From: Archegozetes longisetosus
Taxonomy: Eukaryota > Arthropoda > Arachnida > Sarcoptiformes > Trhypochthoniidae
Direction of reading: 5' to 3'
NCBI GenBank assembly: GCA_018873245.2
Contig: JAEMBT020000004.1
Coordinates: 3,582,573-3,646,572 of the forward strand
DNA length: 64,000 nucleotides
The notes below the pieces were generated by a model, which did not search any database, was not told the DNA's origin, and saw only the letters and a list, made by a program, of their open reading frames with translations. The position numbers were made by a program, and so were the translations under genes. Below, piece by piece: positions 1 to 14,065 of this stretch. The first letter of the stretch is position 1, and each line of letters opens with the position of its first letter.

Positions 1-555
1 AGTAACCCTTTGGAGAGCTTTCAAAAGTTTAAAAGGCTTATAGAAAAGTGTAATGAAAGGCCTAAATCTTTAGGACTCAAATTAGTCACTATAATCAACT
101 TATACAGACGCCTATCTATAAGCTCTTCATCGCAATCAATACTTTTTTGCATAAAATGTTCAAAAACGGTAAAATCTGTCAAAAAAGGTAAACTGAATGA
201 GAAAAAGTAATTGAAATAAATCGTAAAATTTAGCATAGATTTTGGATTGTAATTACCAATTAAAAAATGAATTTTTTAAAGATCTCTGTTTTGAATAAAA
301 CTTTTGATTTTGTTCACAAAAATAAACTTTATTCAAAGAACTAATAATTTGTGCTTTTCATTCAATTTTTTGAAAATAGGATTTTATCAGCGAATCATTA
401 GTTTGAAAAGTATTTGTGATAAGTATTTTGCGGCCAATCTCTGATTATATTACTAATGATTTTATTGTTTGTCATGAGGAAAGAGCGTATATAAGTTCAG
501 CCCTTTAAGGATCTTCACCAATGACAAAGGCTACTCAGAGACTAACGCTTAAATA
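1..555. repeat. Dispersed repeat with terminal inverted repeats, left end cut by window edge
   Basis: This is the same repeat as 45024-45694. Both share the blocks GGCTTATAGAAAAGT / GGACTTATAGAAAAGT near the left end and GGCTACTCAGAGACTAACGC at the right end. In the complete copy the two ends are inverted repeats; here the left end begins inside the inverted repeat because the window starts there. The 66-codon and 71-codon frames inside it match no family and are not conserved between copies. It is probably a non-autonomous DNA element. Confidence 0.6.
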
Positions 556-2226
556 TTGAAGATAGTTATTAATATAAATCTTATAATCGCAAAGCCATTT
601 TCCATTATATAAGGTTTCGATAATTTATAATAAATTTTTTCTGTATACGCTCAGATTTACTTAGAATATGACTTCTCAACAGTAAATGTGTTCTAAAGCC
701 CAAATATATCATTGATGGACCTATTCTTTTTATTGCATCCATAGCATTATTAAGGCTTTTACTTTGTTAATACGGTAAACATGTATTTAGCATATTATTC
801 TTATCCGAACGAACAATCATTAGGAATTGATATTTTCTGGTTGAATATGCCAAATATTTTAATAAACAAATAGAATCCACTGTAACACTTTTGGGATAAA
901 ATTGAAATCAATTGTAATTTTTAAACAATACCACACTCAATTTAAATAAGTAACTTTTGCAACTTTCTTCACTGTCTATCTGTCTCTCACTAAATAACAA
1001 TTGAATACCAATTTAAACTCTTGAAGTAAACCCATGATTTAATTTAATGATTGATATTTGAAAGCTAACTATGCAATTTTTGAGCTCTATCTGTTTTTTT
1101 TATCTCATTTCAATCAATGATAACATCAACTAAATAAGTCTTTTCGGAAGTTGATATTACAATTGAGTGGTTGTTCGCATGAAAATATGACTTTCTTAAT
1201 TTATTCATAAATTTAAACATTGTCCTTCCGTTTGCTCAAGTTATCTATACATCTTGAAATAAGCAAAATTCCACGTTTTGTCCATTAAACTGAGAAATCT
1301 TGACCTGCAGGCTATGTTATTTTAATTGCTGGAAAGGTTTTAGTATAGTTCAATTTTGATTAGCTCTCGGCAATCACAACTTTCTAACGTCTAAACAATA
1401 ATGTTTTTACTTCAAGCTAATTGCCATTTGTTCCTGAGAAATTTTTATCGTATGAGTTATTTATTGACGTGTTCTATATGGAGTCACACTTTCTCATTGT
1501 GCAATACTTATGCGCAAACGTACAAATCTAGTTGAAGCTTAACTTTGGTTTCGAAATCTAATTTTAGAATGAATAAAACAACTTAATAGTTTAACTCATC
1601 ATAATAACGAGCAAAAGCTGTTTTTCTCACCTTGTTTTTCAAGAGAAAGATGAACAATACTAAATTGCTTAAATTTTAGTAAAAATTATAAGATGCGCAT
1701 TTACAGTTTCAAAGTCTTATTATTTCCGCCAGACCTGAGACTTGATTTCTTTTTCAATGGATGAGTTATAATCACTTCGACTTCATTTCCCGAAACAATA
1801 TTCTATTTCTAAATTATGCTTATGATTAAATAATTTCCCGAGTTCAACAAGAGAATAATTTTAACTAGTGCAATTCTTAACTTTTAGTAGTTAAATGGCT
1901 AAACTTACATGCAATACATAACACAACATCATAATCAACAGCAATCTTTTTGAATGGTTAAAAAATCGCCACAAAACGTCGGTTACATCTGTTTTCGATC
2001 GCAGATTATGCTTCGAAACACTGATAACTTAGACTTTATTCATCAATATCTTAATAGTGTTGTGTTGAAACTTCTCTATTAGGTTGATTGTTGTTCGACT
2101 TTATTATGAAAATCAAGTTGAACTTGATTAAGAGAATATTGATCTTTCATGTTAAAAATAGATTTAATTGATTAAGGTCTTAAAGATATCAGATTTTCTC
2201 AAATAATCATTCTTAAAATGCTTGCA
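556..2226. other. AT-rich intergenic, nothing recognised
   Basis: There is no long open frame, no RNA gene and no clear repeat. Only AT-rich noncoding sequence is seen. Confidence 0.5.
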
Positions 2227-2770
2227 TCTATAAAGAGAAAACAAGGAGGTTTTCATTATGTTTTTAAAATATAGTATCAGATATGTGGTTTGTAGAAATA
2301 AAACTATTCGAATCAATTTGTAGTAGAAATTAGAAAATTATGAATCGTTTGTTTTTTCTTAAAGATTCCTATATGAATATAAATGCGCAACTATACATCT
2401 ATTTTTAATTAACAATACGAATCAGGTTTATTATTACACACTTAGTAAACAAAATAACTAAATTTACGTTCTTATTTCTTGCATTTTAAAGCTATTTGGA
2501 TATTAATTTTCGTATTAAAAGTATTTACATATTAAGTACTTTATATGAAGAATAGAGTCAAAAGTTTGTTCACTCGCTTAAGAGAAGCAAGCTGTTTTAG
2601 TCATATTCATAAAGAATTTACTCATTACATGATAAAATAGATTATTTATAATTCTCTAATTTCTACTACAAATTGATTTGTATGGAATTTTTTTTTCTAA
2701 AAATCATATTAGTATATCTGATACTATATTTTAAAAATATAATGATAACCTTTATGTATTCTCTTTAGAA
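2227..2770. repeat. Fold-back element, arms about 125 bp
   Basis: The left arm (about 2227-2350) and right arm (about 2635-2770) are imperfect reverse complements. Both contain AAAATATAGTATCAGATAT and ATCAATTTGTAGTAGAAATT in mirror orientation. There is no coding capacity between them. It looks like a MITE or fold-back element of unknown superfamily; no target duplication was resolved. Confidence 0.6.
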
Positions 2771-5700
2771 AGGCATATATTTTTAGTTCAGTGGATAGTG
2801 TTCGATTTCTACGAAACTTCAAACAGTTTTACTTGTTAGTTAGACTTAATTTTTATAAAATACAATACACTATAATCTCTCTTGTTTCAAAAAACTCAAT
2901 TTTGTGTATTTATGATTGCTACTTGCTTGTCTATCATTTTCTAGATTTAAGAAGTACAACTTTATAGGCCTAAAGACCTCAAACGTCTATTTGAATATTC
3001 GTGATATAGGAAAATGATGAAAGGGATTTCAACACTTTAAAGTTTAAGCTCAACAAATAGAGAGACTTATTGAGTAATAAAATAATTTATTACGAACCTT
3101 ACAATAAGCATAGTTTTGAATAAGCAAATGAATAAATTAGGCACTTGTTTGTTTCAAAAATTAAAGTTTGAGTTAAAGAAGTAAATTTAGAATCTAGAAA
3201 CTTTTCAGTCATTATCTATTATTCGAATTATTTCATCACTCATTGTTTGAATTACAAAATTAAAATTATTTTCCTGTTTCTTAATTATCGAATTATTAAA
3301 AGTTTAATTTTGTCGGGGAATAATTTGTGTACAAAATTTACTACGAAGACGCAACATGTTCGGGAAAATATAGTACTCAAATGTAATTCTTCAGAGAAAC
3401 ACAGAAGAATTAATAAAATTTAATTGGAAAACTCATTCAAAATCCTAATGACTCTTACCTTTCATGCAATCGAAATTTTAGTTAGGTGTAGATTGGAGTA
3501 TAAATTGAGGATAATTACTTCTTTACATATAACGTATGCTTTAAATAAATTGTTCCAAAAATTTTGAAGAAATTCGAAATCTTGATTTATTTAGTTTAGT
3601 TACAAGATTGAAACCGTTGATTTATCTTTACTTATAAGAGATCGGTCTAAAAACTTGTACTTTTAATAAAACAGTAATCTGTTTTAACCCTGTTATTTTC
3701 TGTGTAACAATAGCACTTCTAGCAATTAGACTATATTATGCGAACAAAAGCGTAGTCTTCAGTCAATCCAATTCATCAGACGATTCCTATTATAGATAAG
3801 TTAATAAGTACTTTTGTTTTTCTCAGTAACTTATTTTTATGTGTGAGATAGAGATAGTCTTTAATAAATACAGAATTTTATACTTTCCAACAAAGAGCTC
3901 ATTAACGAATACTTGTTCTGTATATAAAGGGGGAGTTAAACTCCATTAATAATTATAATTATTTTACTATTAAAGGAGTTTCAGGTCTTTCATCTCATAC
4001 TATACTTCACTTATTAATGAAAAAATTATACGATTTCTTTGATGATACAAGTTTTCAGAATGAAAGTGATTTTCAGAATGAAGTAGACATTTCATATTCA
4101 GTTAATGTTGTAGTCATTTCAAAGTACCGCCATTAAGCAGTTTATAATTCAGTCCGGAACTTGTAAGAATGAACGTATTTTCTCTGAAAATATACAATTA
4201 ATTTGGTGATTTGAAGCATAAATTAAAACTACTTCTGTATTCAAATTGGGGTGTTTCTCACGAGCAAGTTACGCAATCTTTTTAAAGAATATCTTTAATT
4301 ACAGAGTGATTTATAAATCTCTTATTTGACTCTTCCCAAATTTGAAAAAATCTTAATAATTTGAAAAAACAGATTCTTGAACAGAAATTAAGCATAATAA
4401 ATTATTTGATTACTTTTCAAATAAGGCTAAATTTTGTAAAATGTCGATCTCATTTCAAGGTTCTTGGAAAAGTTTTGTCACTTTTGTGGGAAAATAGCTT
4501 TAAACATGGTATTTAACCCTTCTTCTAAATTTAATTTATAAGCATAGTTTGACAACAAAAAAGTCAAGAAGAAAATTTCGAAATTAGTGTCACGCTCAAT
4601 AATTGTTGTTTTTCAATTGAAGCAAAAATTTTGCAATAATTCATTATGTCTTTGAAGCGGTTTTGTAATACTAGTAAGACAAAAGTTTTTATTAAATTCA
4701 GATAGAACCGGTATATCATCATTAGTAATAATTTAAACCTAAAAATATGCATTAAGTGAAATTGTTCGAAGCTCGGATTTTCCCGTTTAGTGCTATCTCT
4801 AGACTTCTTTTAAGAATACACAGGTAGAGAAAGGATCATTCATAATAATTATGAATGATTAATTGTTACAGGGTATTTCAACAAAATCTTGCTTTTATTA
4901 GATTTAAAGTAAGGTTGTTTTCTTCTTAGTTTCATTAAATTATTGGCATTTATATCAGTCTTGATTTTCCGCATAGCACGTTGAGACCTAAAACAACTTT
5001 TTAGGTATTACAAGAACCTAACAGGTGGTAATTCTATTACTAGAAAGGAAAAATGCTCGAAACAATTGATGTAATTATCATTAGTGACTATTGTTTCTCG
5101 AATGAAACCTTTGTTTATAAAGCATTAATTATTTGATTGAAGCTAATGTTAAATATGCTAAATATAATGATTATCATTAATGATAGTATAGAAAATTATA
5201 TCATTTGCTATTAAATGTATTGTGGCATGCAAACCATTGTAATTGACTCTTCCACTCAATTAATTGCTATAAACACAAATGAATCGCTTCTTATATCGTC
5301 CCTCCTTTCGAAACACTTAATGACTGTGACCTCTTATTTGTTAATGTATTTTTTGTATAATGTATGTATTTAGTTGTTGGTTAATTTAAACCTCGTCATA
5401 ATTGCTGTTGGAAACATTGCACTGATACCGCTTTTATCCATATTTGCTTATATGTTAGACTTAGCTCAATTATACTTTTACTATAATTTATTCTGATTTT
5501 CAGCTCTAATCATATCTTTTAAAGTACTTATATACAGTTTAAACACAATCATTAAAAAGGAGTTGTGTCAGGGTAAGAATAAGTGATTTTTTACAATCAT
5601 AAGCAATGCATTTTAAGTTTACTATGACAATCTAGAATATAAGTTAGCAAACAAACATTTAAATCAAATGAAACTGTATCTGAATGCGAACAAGATATTT

Positions 5701-7800
5701 AATAGATTAACCATACTAACGATTGTTGATATGAAATTAACCTGAACCGCTTATGAAAATATTTCAACTCTAAATGGCTTCTCAAAGATAAGACAGATTC
5801 TTAGCTGAGTTAATCTTTTCACGAAACTAAGCCGACTTTAGTTCAATTATAACTAAGAGGAATGATGAATTATAATCAAACTAGTGGTTGTAGATAAGCT
5901 GCATTTAAATAAATAGAAAATATTTAACTGAAATTATTATGATTGCTCGTAAAAAGGTGTTTTGAATAAGATGTCAAATTATGAAAATCAGAGGAATTAA
6001 TTTTGAAGATGCTTGACAGAAATTAATTATTTTAAGGCAAAAGGATTATATTCAATCAGCCATTTCAAATGTGAACTACCATAAAAACTGATTTATCTCG
6101 TCATCATTTCAATATTTGTGTCAAAACTTAAATCTTTCTCGTAATTCAATGATCATTTACTATCTTATTTAATCTGAGGACCCCTTTCTGTCAAAGGAGT
6201 GGTTCAAATTTGAAATACGACATTCAATTATTTCAAATTCATGTGCTTTGCGTCTCAATTAATCTCTCTATTGAGTATTTTTGTTTTTCATCAGAATGAA
6301 TACTAAAAAGAAGTCGAATAATGAGCATTTGAAAATTTTTAAGTTTAATTGTGCAATGGTTGTGGTAATCAGACAAGTTAAATACCCCTATAAGTATCTA
6401 TATGAATGCTTTACACTTGTTTGTCATCAAACAAGTGATATCTCAATAGTAAAGTAAATTAGTTTTAATGCTAATGATCTTTAATAACTTTTGTATGATG
6501 AATGCAATTCAAATCATTTATTTGTCCACCTTTTATTACAATAATTGAATCAATTTATTGGATAATATTTTGTTAATGATTTATGTGATACAATTTCAAT
6601 GCATTTCAAAACAGGATAAATTGAATGCATGAAAATTGAGCAATTAATGAGTGATTAATTGTTAAAATGAATAATTAAAAGAGTGATTAAAATCTATTAA
6701 CTCGAAACATAATGACTTTTCACCAAAGCACAATCGTTAAATAAGAGCTGTCGATTGTTTCACAAACATTAATATATGTAAAAACAATCGATTGGCAGCT
6801 AAAATATTCTTTGAAACTTGCTCCAACTAAATCATTTAGAAAATTTTTAATTTTAAAAACTCACAGGTCTAACGAGACCTTCCTCCACCAAAAGTTCGTT
6901 ATCTTACAACATATAAAAAGTTAATAGAGGAAATTTTTATACTATCAGAAAGTACGATAGGTTTAAAAAGGCTGATAAACACAGATACTATGAAAAATAT
7001 ACTTATTGCCATATATTTCGAGTTATTTATTACTAAGGATCCCATTAAGCTGATTTAATTCTTTATCAAAAACTGGTATGTTTGGTTGGTTTGGAAAATT
7101 TTGCCAAAAAACTGGTTCAATTTGGTTTTGTGATTTTATGGTTAGTTCATAAAGAAATTATAATACGTGTTGTGACTCAAATCAGGATGTAATTAAACTC
7201 AGTCTTAAACTGATAACTTCTTTTAAATACTACCAACAGACCGTTATAAATTTGATGTTTAATAGATATTCATCATAAACTAGGAAATCTCATTAAACAA
7301 TTTAACAATGATTCTTACAGACAAAACAGTAGTGGATATCTCAGAATAACATCTAACGTACTCTCTAAAGCTTTCTCCACAACTATCAAGAAATGGTTTT
7401 TAAGGACTTAGTTTCTTTGAACTAAATTTTTCATTTGAAAAAAATTGTATTTAGTCTAAAAGTATTAAACCACATCATTGGGATCTCTATTACTACATAT
7501 TCATTTTCAGTTGAATTGTCTACTTCAACATTTCTTAGACTAATTATACAAGCTTTCAAGTCTACTTTTCATAGTTGTTTATTATCTCATTCTGAATCTC
7601 ATTATATTCCTAATCAAATATAGTTGAATTGATTCTTAAATTGAACTGGGATTAAACTGTTATAAACATAAGACTTGTGCAATAAGTATATTTACATTTT
7701 TCAAAGCTCTCGCGCTCGCGTTCTATTTCATCTATATTGTTGAAACTTTGACAGCAATAAGTCTATGTATCAGTGTTCGATTTACTTCTGCCATTGTGTT
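2771..7800. other. Gene-free AT-rich stretch
   Basis: About 5 kb holds only short random frames, such as a 62-codon frame near 4.6 kb and another near 7.5 kb, with no recognisable domain. Small palindromes occur (for example around 4835-4860). No gene is supported. Confidence 0.5.
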
Positions 7801-7821
7801 GAATTGTCTTATATTACTTTA

Positions 7822-8440
7822 ATGGCAAGACAAGAGAACGAAGCTCTTGCTAAAAGAGTTTCTCATTTTTATGAGCGTATCGGCGGATCAGAAAACCCTC
7901 TCGCTTTGAAATTTACAACCAAACATTTTAAAAAGAAGGCATAACTAGACAAAGAATTTATGGAATTATTAAAAGATATAAAGAGCGAGGAACTGCTGAT
8001 TATCTCAAAATCCCTGGTAGACCTTCAAAATGACCAGCCAAGTCTGTAAAAGAATTGATTGATAAAGAACCAGGAATTTAATAAGAATTGGGGCACTCAA
8101 GACAAAGATGCCATACAGCACTTACCAATTTATAAAGACCAAAAAGTTAGAAATTAGGGCTTATGTCAAACAAACTGTCCCGAAATACACGGGCAATCAG
8201 GCTGAAATAGCACAAAAAGCTTGCTGAGCATTATACCGAAAAACTAAAGTGTTTGTTATGGACGACGAAACTTATGCCCCAGTTGATCCTACTCAAGTTC
8301 CTTGTAAAGAATACTTTCATGCAGTCGACAAGAAATCAGTTCCTGACAAGCCAACCTGGAAAAACATCTCTGAAACAATAGCCGAAAGAAGTGGTAAAAC
8401 TTAATACGTGGTCTTAAGACTAAATTGAAAGCTGTGGATC
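7822..8440 (+). pseudogene. Decayed mariner/IS630-type transposase fragment
   Basis: Three frames read in sequence resemble an IS630/Tc1/mariner transposase. First comes a helix-turn-helix-like start (MARQENEALAKRV). Next is a segment with GIIKRYKERG and PGRPSK, the usual linker between DNA-binding subdomains. Last is a catalytic-type segment VFVMDDETYAPVDPTQ with the first acidic pair. Several frameshifts and stops separate them, and the third catalytic acidic residue is not found before the match fades near 8.4 kb. The element is dead and truncated at its 3' end. The subfamily is not resolved. Confidence 0.6.
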
Positions 8441-9081
8441 AAGGAGGGGTGTTAGCGCCATACAAATTATAAAAAATTTACTCCAAAATATGTTTATGCT
8501 TTAGAAAAATTTTCATTAAGATATCTTTTGTACTTTTCATTTTATACAGAAAATTAAAAATGTAAATTTAATTCTTGCACAAGCCTTATGTGCAGGAATT
8601 TTAGCCTCATTATTGTTTAAACATATTTCATTCATACGAAAGACTATTATCATTCTCATTTTCATAATATTCTTTATAGAATGAATTAAATTTGTTCAAA
8701 ATATAATTTGTACATTTTTGAATTTTGGATTTGAGCTACATTGTTTGGAATATTTTACAGATTCTTTTCTCAAGCTATTGACTGAGTAACTAATAATTAA
8801 ATTATTATTCTAAATTTCATTACATTCATAATTTAATCTACGATTACCATTAATTATTTTCCCCAATTCTATACATTTCTTAATCTTTCATTAAATTTCA
8901 AAAACCTCATTTACTTCGAAACTTGTTTTAATGCTATTTATATTTAAAAGTATATTTTTATCAGATTTTGCAGCGTTTAATAGATTATTAATAACGTAAT
9001 TAGCAAATGAACTCATACAACAGAAAATAACTCTTAAGAAACACATGACCAGTTTCGAATGATACCAATTTTTGGACTCTT

Positions 9082-10310
9082 TTGCTGTCTATATGCAGTA
9101 TAATCCGATTGCTAAACAAAGGAGTGAATACTGGTTATCTCAAAGTTAACGAAGCAACAATTAGGGCACAAAAATTGAATCAAAATGACAAATATATTGG
9201 GCATCGTCTAAGAACCTTCAACTATGTTTGTAGTCTAAAAAGTGCGACAGAAACAGTTCGAATAGTTGTGGAACAACTAAAAAGAAATATGATAGCATCG
9301 AATCTGAACTGATTGTTCCTATCAATAAGAAAACTAAATTGAATTCAGGATCAAATGCATTGACAATTCATAACGAAGACAAGTGTTTTTTATTATCAAA
9401 TGATAAAGGATTAGGAAATATTCGATTGTGGGCTAAAAACATTGAGCTCATGATTGAAGACTTTATTATTCGAGAATCAGTGGCTGTATATCAAATACTA
9501 ATTCCATCGCCTTTGTCATCAAGAGCTTCGATGAATAGAAAGCCATGAATTTGCGGTTCTCCTTCACAGTGATTACTTCCTGTTGTTGGGTGCTGACACT
9601 ATCCTAAACGCAAATTAAAGTATCTAAATGTTTGAGATTCTGTTCGGGGGCAGTGGTTAATTATTGAGTAATTAATTGAGTAACAAAACGGTTAGTCATT
9701 GGTTTAACATGTTCAAAGTCCATATTATGTCATAATCATGCCTATGACGCTGAGATCAGCAAAACCAATCGTTTTCTTTACTCAAAACAATTTGAGTCAT
9801 AACTGTTATGATCACTATGACCCTATGACTATTATGATCTCTATGACTCAAATTGTTTTGAGTAAACTCATGATTGGTTTGACTGATTGAAACGTCATAG
9901 ATATCATTTGATGACATAAAAGGCAACTGTAAATATGTTAAACCAATAATTTATTAGATGTAACTTAATTATGCAATAATTGACAGCTATCCCAAACTTA
10001 GTTACAGAAGTTTCCTCTTAAGACAGTATTGGCACCTCCTGGTTGCTGGCATTCGCCGTAAGGTCTATGATGAACACTGATTCAAGATTTGGAGCAAGTT
10101 ATCAAAGGACAAGATTCTAATTTCGAGTTTTTGTTAATTAATTTAGTAATGGCAGACATTTATCACAGTCTTCCTCAACTCATTACAATGAGCCACAAAT
10201 GGATTGTATGCGCAATTTCTTATTCTTTCGTTCGCCGACACCTGGAAAGCCATATAAATAGGCATTTACTAACGTTCGTAAATTTTAAGAGCAATAAAAA
10301 CGTTTATTAA
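9082..10310 (+). pseudogene. Unidentified decayed coding stretch interrupted by a MITE
   Basis: Adjacent frames can be chained by single frameshifts: 9082-9312, then 9339-9548, then short pieces near 9545-9610 and 10030-10300. The composition is protein-like (for example LSNDKGLGNIRLWAKNIEL and SWLLAFAVRSMMNTDSRFG). I do not recognise the family. A palindromic MITE (9698-9947) sits in the middle. It could be an old transposon coding region or a host pseudogene. Confidence 0.3.
9698..9947. repeat. Palindromic MITE, about 250 bp
   Basis: It opens with ATTGGTTTAACATGTT and closes with the mirror AATATGTTAAACCAAT. The interior is also nearly palindromic around 9825, with ACTCAAAACAATTTGAGTCA and its reverse complement both present. 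It has no coding capacity. The transposon superfamily is not assigned because no clear target duplication was found. Confidence 0.7.
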
Positions 10311-10554
10311 AATAAATGATTGCAATTACAAGGCCCTATTTAAAACTATTGTCTAATTTTTATTATCTATTTATGTATTTCTTGTGTTCGTGCAGTCTTA
10401 TGATTGATAGCTTGAGGATTTTCGTAAATAACTTGAGAACTATTCATGTACCGATTCTGAATATTTTTAAATATAAAATAATTATAATTGGCTAAATAAT
10501 ACATTAATTATGATCTTCAGCCAAAAACTAATTTGTATTACAATCTACCAAATA

Positions 10555-10740
10555 CAGTATACTCCCGATTTTGGCAATTCATTATGGCTCCGAAAATGAG
10601 TTGTTAAAATTGAATTTTGCCAAAATTCGGCTGAGTCATAATATCACTAAAGGGGTCATAGGGTTAGTCGGGGCGCAAGAAAGCGTTTGCCAAAATCGAA
10701 AATTGCCATTAAGCGGAGTGCCAAAATCGGAAGTATATTG
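10555..10740. repeat. Tc1/pogo-type MITE with TA target duplication
   Basis: The 186-bp element has terminal inverted repeats CAGTATACTCCCGATTTTGG and CAATATACTTCCGATTTTGG (right end read in reverse). It is flanked by TA at 10553-10554 and 10741-10742. The CAGTATA-type end and TA duplication are typical of the pogo/Tigger group of the Tc1/mariner superfamily. The 63-codon frame inside is incidental. Confidence 0.75.
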
Positions 10741-10742
10741 TA

Positions 10743-13252
10743 TTATTAATATGTTACTGTAAATGTAATTTTAATGCTACTTTTAGTTGGATTAAAACAT
10801 TGTATTCGATTAGATTGCGTGATTATTTTCTATAAATCTACTTTTCATCATTCGGCTTCACTTTTTTGGAAAAATGACTAAATGCATCGAATAAATTGAA
10901 ACATTTTAAAAAATATATTAAAACTATTCATTCTCAACACTTTTACGAAAAAATTTCGAAAATCGAGATATCTTTCGTTAAGTTTAAATGGTTTCCTTAT
11001 GCTTCGATTGCTTTATTGGCGATCAGAGCTGACTTTGGATCAAACTTTCGAGAAATAAACTAGCATTCGTTCTAAGCTTCTCTTTCCTCATAACTCCTCC
11101 ATTCTCAAAAGCCGTACAATTTTGAATAAATTTTTCGAATTGATTTTTACTATTACTGTAATTGTTTGAATCAATTAACAATTTAAGTCGGAATTTGAAT
11201 ACGAATCATAGTTTTACTGAACTGCTTCAATAGTGCGTAATTTTTTATTGTTTGAAAGCGATTTGAAAAATTTGATGCTATGACTTTTAGCAATATTGTG
11301 CATTCGTAAAATTTTGATCGATGCCTACGATCCATAAAATTAGGCTAAGTATTGTTCACACGAATGTTGGTTTGATCCTCAATCGCAATTCAGACCCAAG
11401 CTACTGATCCAAACCACTTGAGATGAGAAAATGATTTAATGAGCACTATGAATGGCTTTCAATTGAAATTAGACGTACTGTATATAATTCAAGTGTATGA
11501 ACGGTTTGGCATTACTTTATACAAAATTGAATCTGCAATTCTGTAGAATTAACCGCGATAAATCTGTAGAGACCACAAAACATCTTCCAAGGTTTAAAAC
11601 GAATGCAATCTGCAATTAAATAAAAGAGTGCGCAGACCTAGTTTCAAGCTAATTGTCTTCAGAACTTGACTTATAATTGAATAGTGAGGTATTACCAAAC
11701 TTGATCAGATCTTTGCCGCCATCAATGAGAGTAATACCTGGTGACGAATTTTTGATCACATCTTTCGAAGCATAAAAATGTGCGATATATGTCAAATTTA
11801 ACGACTTCATAGTTTTTTGGAAAACCTGAGAATGCATTCGCTGAGTTATTGTATTACTTAATTTCCATCTTTTCTAGTTTTGATACATTCTCAAAACTTC
11901 AGTAGTTACGCTATTTCGAAATGAAAGACCAAATCGATAAATATCTGATTTCATCGGGGTATCATTTTACTATACTTTTTAAGAGTATATTTAGCTTATC
12001 GCTGTACCAATCCATGACTTCATCGAGCAACATTCAATTAGAGGACAACTATCAAAATTATTTGAATGATTCAATAATCTAGCCGTTCGTTCAAATTATA
12101 AACTCCTGATAGTTTGATATTTAGCTGGTAGTATTCAAAGAGTCACTCAGAAGATTCTCATTTCTGATCTCAAATTACAGCGTATTTCGATTGCTTTAGA
12201 CGGAACGGCAAATAACTAACGTTTCGGCAAAACTAGATAACGCAATATGTTGCTTTTGAGCAATGCATCGATTTCAAACATCTATGAGATTGCGAACACA
12301 TTTTAAATCATTAAGTTAGGGAAGAAATTAATATGAATATAGTTTTGGTTTTATAATTCAGACTTTATTTGTTCTCTTCTGTAAAAATTTATTAGTTTTA
12401 TATAATAAAACATTTGATGTCATTTAGTTTTGACAAAACGTTAGTTATTTGCGGGCGACGGTCGATCCGTCAAAGTTATTTGTCGTTCCGTCATAAGCAA
12501 TCGAAAAACGCTGTAAGTCTTGATATTTCCACCTTCAATCGAATAATTGCTATGATTACACGAAGTATTGAGTTCTTTTGCAATATTCAAACCTTTCATT
12601 CGTTTAAGACTTCTTTTGGCACAGCATTGAAGAATTTTGTAAAACGGTCTTTAATCTGAACAAATCGTTTATATTCAAAGTGACTTGCATTTTAGTCAAA
12701 ACGTCTTCATTCATAACTCGACGACTTCTTTGATTTGGCTGCAATTTTCTGTTTCTTGCTTTCGATAACATCTTAGTTTGATTTGGATCTAGTTTCAATT
12801 TAACTATTAGTTTAGAAAATAATTTCGAAATTAATTTAGAATGAAGTTTAAACTTAAATAACTAACCTGAAGAGAAGTTGACTTACTGTTGAGAAGCTAG
12901 CTGGATTAATTTAAAAGATTATTGTGCGTTTCCATTGTTAACTTCACTATGCTCGATTCAGTTGAAAACATTTTAGTAGATATAGCTATTGATTATTGCG
13001 GTGCGCAAATAATATTTTAATGTACGCTTATACTGTTGGATGCTCGACGAGACCTTTTTTATTATTCGGAAGTAGTATTGTATCGAATATAAATGAGGAA
13101 CCTTATGGGTGGAGCTGAGTGCATCACTGCACCTTTTTCCTTCGGTGGTCAATGAAAATTTGTTGTTAAAGCGATTAAACAATACATGGTAAAACAAAAG
13201 ATTGCACACGTAAAGCTTATTATCACAGAAAGACAAAATAGATGGAAAAATA
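10743..13252. other. AT-rich stretch with a local inverted duplication
   Basis: No gene is supported. Two mirror-image segments share CAGCGTATTTCGATTGCTT / CAGCGTTTTTCGATTGCTT (near 12178 on plus, near 12505 on minus) and the neighbouring GACGGAACGGCAAATAACT. This suggests an old inverted insertion, perhaps a hAT remnant because both read ...FSIA.DGT.NN in one frame. That family call is weak. Confidence 0.35.
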
Positions 13253-13495
13253 ATTGACTAATATAAATATGAAACAAACCCTAATAATAAACCTTGAATT
13301 TTTTATCGAAACTCGATCCAATGACTAGAGTATTGACAAAGTTAGTGATTCATTATTTCAAAACATCTTCAAGCGCATGATTTATGTTTCAATACATATC
13401 TTATTGAAGTATAAATCATGTATTAACAGCTAATATTTGATAATAAAATTCAAAGTTTGATTTTAGGGTTTGTTTCACAATTATACTAATCAACT
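13253..13495. repeat. MITE with about 54-bp inverted repeats
   Basis: The left end contains ATGAAACAAACCCTAATAAT and the right end its mirror, GTGAAACAAACCCTAAAATC read in reverse. Total length is about 243 bp and there is no coding sequence. The internal ATGATTTATGTTTCAATAC / GAAGTATAAATCAT pair adds a further small stem. Confidence 0.65.
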
Positions 13496-14065
13496 AATCC
13501 CACTTCCTCTACTTATTACTCAATAATTCATTGTTCAAGAATCAGTTCTTAGGATTTCTATCTACCGTTTTATTTCGCGGCTCCTCAACTGCTATATATT
13601 TGGAAAGTTTATGTATAAAGGAAATATTTAAGAATTATTGAAAGAATCAATTATAATGAAAATTGAAAAACAATATTCGGATTCTTAATAGAAGTTCAAG
13701 ATATTTTATCATTAATTAACGCTCTGAGTGAAGAAAGCCCAAACAAATGATTATAACTTTTTCCCTTGTTTATGGACTTTCAGAACGCAATGTAGGTATG
13801 TATTGAATGAAGTCTGATTAAATATCATGAGTTGGAAAAATATTTATTTCAAGAATTTAAACTTTATCATTATTACAATTTTAAATTAATCGAGCCAACG
13901 GAATTTAGTTTTTGAAACGAAAAATAGCTTTAACAGAATACAAATGTCAGCCTTTTGACAACTTTATGTTAATTTTGTACACAAATTATAATTTTTCCTA
14001 ACTCTAGGAAAATTTAGTCAACACAACTTTGTTTGATCAACTAAACTTTCAATCATTTAAGGTTA

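Noticed and set aside
12414-12798. 81-codon plus and 64-codon minus frames
   Set aside because: They overlap on opposite strands in a local inverted duplication and neither contains a recognisable domain.
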